Assembly: GCF_002157465.1 (NCBI RefSeq)
Contig: NZ_NHOC01000003.1
Location: forward strand, 62,001 to 126,000
Source of the DNA: Butyricicoccus porcorum
Lineage (GTDB): Bacteria; Bacillota; Clostridia; Oscillospirales; Butyricicoccaceae
Direction: 5' to 3'
DNA length: 64,000 nt
Positions 59,644-64,000 of the stretch are shown here, piece by piece; the stretch's first letter is position 1; each line of letters opens with the position of its first letter. The notes under the pieces were generated by a model, which was not told the DNA's origin, ran no database searches, and was given only the letters and a program-made list of their open reading frames with translations. The translations under genes and the position numbers were made by a program.

Positions 59644-60093
59644 ATGAAACTATTAAAATGGCTTTCAGTAACAGACCGATTTTACAAAATCTATTTGGAC
59701 AAGCAACTTGCCCCCTATGGAATCAACAACAGTCAATATATGTTCTTAATCAAAATCTGTCGTTCGCCCGGTATTCTACAAGATTCTTTGTTGAATATGT
59801 TCTATGTTCATCCAAGCAATATTGTACGGACGGTTGCGACATTGGAAAAGCAGGGAATGATTACACGTTCTCCCAATGATAATGATAAGCGGACATGTAA
59901 ATTGTATCCTACAGAAAGAGCATTGTCTATTATTGACGAGATACAGATGATATGCGAAAAGACAGAAGCTCTTTTATTGCAGGGTATGAGCGAATCCGAG
60001 CAGAACCTTTTTATGGATTTCTTAATACAGGCGGGCAGAAATATCACATCGGAACTCCATATAGAGAGAAAGGGGGAGGAGTTCAATGACTGA
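59644..60093 (+). CDS. MarR-family regulator
   Basis: 149 residues from ATG 59644 after TAGGAGGAA. Winged-helix pattern: LAPYGINNSQYMFLIKICRS, DSLLNMFYVHPSNIVRTVAT and the wing LEKQGMITRSPNDNDKRTCK. It probably represses itself and the MATE gene through the palindrome upstream and lets go when it binds a drug-like ligand. Its stop overlaps the MATE start. Confidence 0.92.
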   Translation: MKLLKWLSVTDRFYKIYLDKQLAPYGINNSQYMFLIKICRSPGILQDSLLNMFYVHPSNIVRTVATLEKQGMITRSPNDNDKRTCKLYPTERALSIIDEIQMICEKTEALLLQGMSESEQNLFMDFLIQAGRNITSELHIERKGEEFND

Positions 60094-61462
60094 AAATCCT
60101 CTGGGCTATGAAAAAATTCCAAAGCTGTTGAAAAATTTTGCTGTTCCCAGTATTGTGGCGTCTCTTGTCGGTTCAATCTACAATATTGTGGATCAGATTT
60201 TTATTGGTCAAGGGGTCGGTTATTTGGGAAATGCAGCAACCAATGTTGCCTACCCGTTTTCTACCATCTGCCTTGCCATTGCACTACTGGTCGGAATTGG
60301 CAGTTCTTCCCGTGTTTCCCTCTGTCTTGGATGCAAAGAGCCGAAAGCTGCCGCCAAAGCAGCGGGAAATGGTATTGTTCTGATGGGAATTTTCGGAATT
60401 ATTTATTTGCTGGTTGGAGAAACTTTTCTGCCTTTGCTCCTAAAGGCATTTGGGGCAACGACAGCTGTATTTCCATATGCAAAGCAGTATGCCAGCATAA
60501 CATTGATTGGAATGCCGTTTCTCATTGTAACGAATGGTATGAGCAATTTGATTCGAGCAGATGGAAAACCAAAGTATTCAATGGCCTGCATGGTTGTGGG
60601 AGCTATTATCAATACCATTCTTGACCCCATTTTTATTTTTGTTTGCGATTGGGGAATTGCCGGCGGAGCTTGGGCAACGGTTATTGGGCAAATTTTTTCT
60701 TTCACACTCGCACTCCGTTATCTATGGCGTTTCCAAACAATCCATTTTGAAAAAAAGTCGTTTTTATTTGACATTAAAGAAAGCCTGAAAATTTGCAGCA
60801 TGGGGATAAGCAGCTGCTCAAATCAGATTGCAATTACCGTGATTCAAATCATTCAGTACAATTCGTTGACTTATTACGGCGCATTAACAAAATATGGAAC
60901 GGATATTCCCTTGGCAGCTTGCGGAATTGTTATGAAAACAAATGCCATAATCCTTGCGATTGTTACAGGAATCTCGCAAGGGATGCAGCCGATTATCGGT
61001 TTCAACTATGGAGCAAGGCAATATCATCGGGTACGGGAGGCTTACATGCTTGCAATAAAGTGGAATCTTGTTGTTTCCACTATTGCTTTTATCGCATTTC
61101 AATTTTTCCCGCGATCTATCATTTCACTATTCGGAGACGGGGACGAGCTGTATTTTGAATTTGCTGTTTTGTTCATGCGTACCTATATTTTCATGGTGTT
61201 GGTAAATGGTGTGCAGTTGCTTTCTTCCGACTTTTTTACCGCAATAGGAAAAGCGTTAAAAGGTGCTCTGTTGGCATTAACAAGGCAGACCTTTTTCTTG
61301 ATTCCGCTTACCCTGCTGCTCCCGCTTCGTTTCGGAATTATGGGAGTATTGCTAGCGGGGCCTGTTGCTGATTTTTCAGCGTTTGTGCTATCTGTTGTAC
61401 TGGTCGGTATAGAATTTAAAAAACAAAAAAAACTCGCTTATAATTTAAGCCATAGCATATAA
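60086..61462 (+). CDS. MATE-family multidrug efflux pump
   Basis: 458 residues with about 12 membrane segments. Typical signatures: KLLKNFAVPSIVASLVGSIY then NIVDQIFIGQGVG at the N-terminus, NGMSNLIRADGKPKYSM, and GISQGMQPIIGFNYGARQY after the mid-loop. It exports cationic drugs or metabolites with Na+ or H+. It is translationally coupled to the MarR gene (8-base overlap), a classic regulated resistance pair carried as element cargo. The substrate is unknown. Confidence 0.93.
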   Translation: MTENPLGYEKIPKLLKNFAVPSIVASLVGSIYNIVDQIFIGQGVGYLGNAATNVAYPFSTICLAIALLVGIGSSSRVSLCLGCKEPKAAAKAAGNGIVLMGIFGIIYLLVGETFLPLLLKAFGATTAVFPYAKQYASITLIGMPFLIVTNGMSNLIRADGKPKYSMACMVVGAIINTILDPIFIFVCDWGIAGGAWATVIGQIFSFTLALRYLWRFQTIHFEKKSFLFDIKESLKICSMGISSCSNQIAITVIQIIQYNSLTYYGALTKYGTDIPLAACGIVMKTNAIILAIVTGISQGMQPIIGFNYGARQYHRVREAYMLAIKWNLVVSTIAFIAFQFFPRSIISLFGDGDELYFEFAVLFMRTYIFMVLVNGVQLLSSDFFTAIGKALKGALLALTRQTFFLIPLTLLLPLRFGIMGVLLAGPVADFSAFVLSVVLVGIEFKKQKKLAYNLSHSI

Positions 61463-61647
61463 CTATTATCCACAGCTACTGAGCAAGTGTTATCAATACC
61501 GATAACAAAATGATAACATTAGCTTATATAGGCAGGATAATATGGATATATCAAATAATCAAAGGATTTACATACTCGGCAGAGAATAAATTCTAAACAA
61601 AATCAGTTAGGAAAAGTCGAATTTGAACAAAGGAACGGTGAGAAATC

Positions 61648-62037
61648 ATGGCAAGAAGCTACGACAAACATTTTAAAGAAGAAGCATTGAAGCTCTCAGA
61701 TGAAATCGGAGCAAAGAAGGCGGCGGACCAGCTTGGAATCCCCTACAATACAGTCACAACCTGGCGAGGTAAGCGAAAGAAATACGGAGATCAGGCATTT
61801 GTAGGAAGTGGACATAAACAGCTGACGGCAAGCGAGCAGGAACGAAGAATGCTTGAACTGGAGAAGGAAGTCAAAGAGCTCCAACGAGCTAACGATATAC
61901 TTCAGGAGGCTCTTGTTTTTTTCGCAGCGCGCCGAAAGAAGTCAAAGCGCATGAGCGATACCGCTTTATCCACTCTATACAGACAGATTCACATAAAGAG
62001 TGGAGTGTGGAACTATTATGCAGAATTCTTCATGTAA
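61648..62037 (+). CDS. IS3-family OrfA (second element)
   Basis: 129 codons. HTH region (SYDKHFKEEALKLSDEIGAK, LGIPYNTVTTWRGKRKKYG), then a leucine-rich coil. Codons 90-92 GTT TTT TTC contain a T-TTT-TTC heptamer at 61917-61923, and slipping back one base joins OrfB in frame. Confidence 0.9.
   Translation: MARSYDKHFKEEALKLSDEIGAKKAADQLGIPYNTVTTWRGKRKKYGDQAFVGSGHKQLTASEQERRMLELEKEVKELQRANDILQEALVFFAARRKKSKRMSDTALSTLYRQIHIKSGVWNYYAEFFM
61917..61923 (+). promoter_or_regulatory. -1 frameshift heptamer of IS element 2
   Basis: T TTT TTC in the zero frame. After a -1 slip the frame reads through RSAPKEVKAHERYRFIHSIQ into OrfB without a stop. Confidence 0.8.
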
Positions 62038-62852
62038 GCGAATCCGGATATTATCGATATCTGAAGAATCTCAGTAAGCCGTCTAAGCACGCGCTTCTTT
62101 CGGCGGCAATAGACAGGATTATGAATGAATCCGATTATAATGACAATTATGGAGTGAAACGAATGCAGCTTGCTTTGGCGCAGAACAGATTCCACACAGG
62201 AAAACGTAGAATCAGGCGAATTGTGCACGAAAAAGGTCTGATTCACGGCAGACCCAGACGTCCACATGGTTTAACACACGCTGCCACCGAAATTCAAGAG
62301 AAGGAAAATCTGATCAAGCAGGATTTTCAGGCTGATGCTCCGTATCAAAAACTACTGGCGGATATCACGCAGATCGGCTGCCTGGACGGAAAACTCTATA
62401 TTTCCCCGATTATGGATTGCTTTAACGGTGAGATTCTTTCTCTTCAGATGGATGACAATATGCGAAAAGAACTCTGTATCAATACACTCAAGGCAGTTGC
62501 CTGCTGGTATCCGATTCGAGGCGCGATACTTCATAGCGATCGCGGAAGCCAGTATACCAGCGAGGCGTTCAAGAAAAAACTCTCTGAATATGGTATGCTG
62601 CAGAGCTTAAGCGGTGTGGCACACTGCTACGATAACGCCCGAATGGAAAGCTTTTTCGCAACTTTGAAGAAGGAACTGCTCTATAGAATTCCTACTTACC
62701 GAATGCCAATGGCGGAGGTTAAATCTATTATCTTTCGATATGTGTTTATCTACTATAATCGGAAGCGAGTATATACGTCGAATCCCTTAGGACTTCCACC
62801 CGCTGTTTATAAGACACATTACCACAATATGTATCATTCATCTGCTGCTTAA
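62007..62852 (+). CDS. IS3-family OrfB (DDE transposase, second element)
   Basis: 281 residues from ATG 62007, although the true OrfAB fusion probably enters near 61923. HTH_21 region (GVKRMQLAL, RRIRRIVHEKGL), then the rve core: LADITQIGCLDGKLYISPIM (Asp), LHSDRGSQYTSEAF (Asp), and NARMESFFATLKKELL (Glu). Complete and probably active. Confidence 0.92.
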   Translation: MELLCRILHVSESGYYRYLKNLSKPSKHALLSAAIDRIMNESDYNDNYGVKRMQLALAQNRFHTGKRRIRRIVHEKGLIHGRPRRPHGLTHAATEIQEKENLIKQDFQADAPYQKLLADITQIGCLDGKLYISPIMDCFNGEILSLQMDDNMRKELCINTLKAVACWYPIRGAILHSDRGSQYTSEAFKKKLSEYGMLQSLSGVAHCYDNARMESFFATLKKELLYRIPTYRMPMAEVKSIIFRYVFIYYNRKRVYTSNPLGLPPAVYKTHYHNMYHSSAA

Positions 62853-63006
62853 AATTTGTGAGTTTTTAGACTGCACTTTTCTTGACAATTCCACAGGCTG
62901 ACTTGAACGATTAATGTCAAACTTACATTTTGGATTGTCCTTGGGTAAATGGATACCAGAATGATTCAGTCTGAATTTATTGATATAAATATGAGGAGAA
63001 AATATT

Positions 63007-63768
63007 ATGTTGCGATTCAAGCCAACAGAGCACCTGACCGGTGTTACCATTCAAGGAGACTTACAGGATTTCTATGAGCTTACGGAATCTATCTACCGTA
63101 TAACAGGGATAGTAGATGATCCGACTTCTGCATATTATGGAGTGAGGAATACTCTGCTGGCGATTTGCTATGATATTCGTCATGCTTATATGGGCGATCG
63201 CGATATTTTTACGGTTGAAAATGGAATGAATCAGGAAATAATGCGATGGCATAAAATGATTACTCCAACCAATAATGTTTATTACAGTGTAAATGTGCTG
63301 TTTCCACTGGCAATTTTTGCTGCTGTCTCTATGCAACAGGCGTTCCCAAGTGCAAGGAAGTTTTATGAATCGAAGAATATGAAAGAGGGAGAACATTTGC
63401 CGCCGTACTCTGATTATGTTCATGATAAGGCATATCTGAATCAGTTTGCTGCGGGAGTCTGGCAGGCGTTAGGTGAAGTAATCGGTGGCCTTGAATTAGA
63501 AAAGATCATTCGTTCATGGGAGAATTCTTATGATAGTTATGCCTGCTATGCGACACAGTATATTGATAAATGCAACATAGAATTATTGAAAGCACCGTTG
63601 GAAAAACGCAAAGATAAACTACGTAATATTGCGAAACGATTGGTGAAAGCACCACAGGCATATTATACGTTATTAAGAGATTTGCATGCTGCAGCGAAAG
63701 AGTATAACACAGATATTTATTCTCTCCATGATTCCAGACTGGAATATCCGGAGGAGATTGAGTGGTAA
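63007..63768 (+). CDS. Unknown protein with DUF6904-like start
   Basis: 253 residues from ATG 63007 after ATGAGGAGAAAA. The start KPTEHLTGVTIQGDLQDFYE then LTESIYRITG resembles proteins of unknown function that begin with a short LTGVTIxGD barrel. The rest is helical (VRNTLLAICYDIRHAYMGDR, WQALGEVIGGLELEKIIRSW). No catalytic motif is seen. It stands alone after the IS element and is not clearly part of the mobile element. Confidence 0.55.
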   Translation: MLRFKPTEHLTGVTIQGDLQDFYELTESIYRITGIVDDPTSAYYGVRNTLLAICYDIRHAYMGDRDIFTVENGMNQEIMRWHKMITPTNNVYYSVNVLFPLAIFAAVSMQQAFPSARKFYESKNMKEGEHLPPYSDYVHDKAYLNQFAAGVWQALGEVIGGLELEKIIRSWENSYDSYACYATQYIDKCNIELLKAPLEKRKDKLRNIAKRLVKAPQAYYTLLRDLHAAAKEYNTDIYSLHDSRLEYPEEIEW

Positions 63769-63960
63769 CTGCAGTCAGTACAGGATTTTACATATACTGA
63801 TATTACTCTACTGTGGTTAGCATCAGGAAAATACAGGCATATTTTTATGCGTGTCGACATTCCAGCGGAAAGAAGAGTTCACTTTTGAGACTACGAATAT
63901 CGTTAATAGATATGGTGGTATTCGCAATTTGAAGGTAAATGCTCAATAATCACCCGTTTC
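63769..63960. other. Terminal gap, nothing supported
   Basis: About 190 bases without a supported gene or site on the plus strand. It probably separates convergent genes, given the minus-strand terminator at the edge. Confidence 0.4.
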
Positions 63961-63963
63961 ACT

Positions 63964-63999
63964 AAAAATGCCGGATGCGCTCAACTGCACACCCGGCAT
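63964..63999 (-). terminator. Terminator for a minus-strand gene beyond the window
   Basis: Read on the minus strand: ATGCCGG (63999-63993), a 17-base loop, CCGGCAT (63975-63969), then TTTTT (63968-63964). It shows that a minus-strand gene ends just outside the right edge. Confidence 0.75.
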
Positions 64000-64000
64000 C

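Larger units (their letters stand above)
61600..62890 (+). mobile_element. IS3-family insertion sequence 2
   Basis: OrfA and OrfB overlap with a -1 slippery site. The ends are near 61600 (GTTAGGAAAAGTCGAATTTG) and 62890 (GACTGCACTTTTCTTGACAA), weakly complementary. Ends are approximate. It belongs to a different group from IS element 1, judging by its transposases. Confidence 0.75.

Overview
The window looks like an accessory region of a gut-type Firmicute of class Clostridia. An Oscillospiraceae or Ruminococcaceae relative is most likely, but no rRNA or core gene is present to fix this. Supporting signs are strong AGGAGG ribosome sites, paired large serine recombinases, a TnpV gene, a MobV relaxase, and a phage whose head and tail proteins resemble those of gut clostridial siphoviruses. 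By eye the left 36 kb is GC-rich and the defence region from about 38 kb is clearly AT-richer, so at least two histories are joined here.

Bases 1-36,705 are most of an HK97-type siphophage or prophage, all on the plus strand. In order it holds: a MazF/PemK-like protein coupled to a primase-helicase (1-3056); HNH endonuclease, zinc-ribbon protein and ParB-methyltransferase fusion (3197-5529); a glutamyl-peptide style module of amidoligase plus gamma-glutamylcyclotransferase with a partner protein (5672-7923); terminases, portal, a ClpP-like protease split by a group II intron, capsid and connectors (8338-17647); tail tube and tail chaperones with a clean -1 slippery site (17651-18764); a five-gene cargo island with its own promoter and terminator (18786-22395); tape measure, tail tip and fibres (22452-32364); holin and amidase (32434-33640); two overlapping serine recombinases and a second zinc-ribbon protein (33787-36705).

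Bases 36,750-38,240 carry a small repressor gene with a palindromic operator facing two unknown genes. Bases 38,311-53,530 form a defence island: a nuclease-helicase, a methyltransferase and an SRA-like modified-base reader in one compact run, then a type I restriction-modification locus whose specificity genes are arranged for recombinase-driven shuffling, a broken DUF262/GmrSD-type gene, and a large SF1 helicase that shares a small Tudor-like domain with the SRA protein.

Bases 54,070-63,770 are a mobilizable element: a tyrosine integrase that has lost its start to an IS3-family insertion, MobC-like, RepA-like, an inverted-repeat origin candidate, MobV relaxase, TnpV, and a MarR-MATE efflux cargo pair under a palindromic operator. 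A second IS3-family element and a gene of unknown function follow. The window ends in a terminator for a gene on the minus strand.
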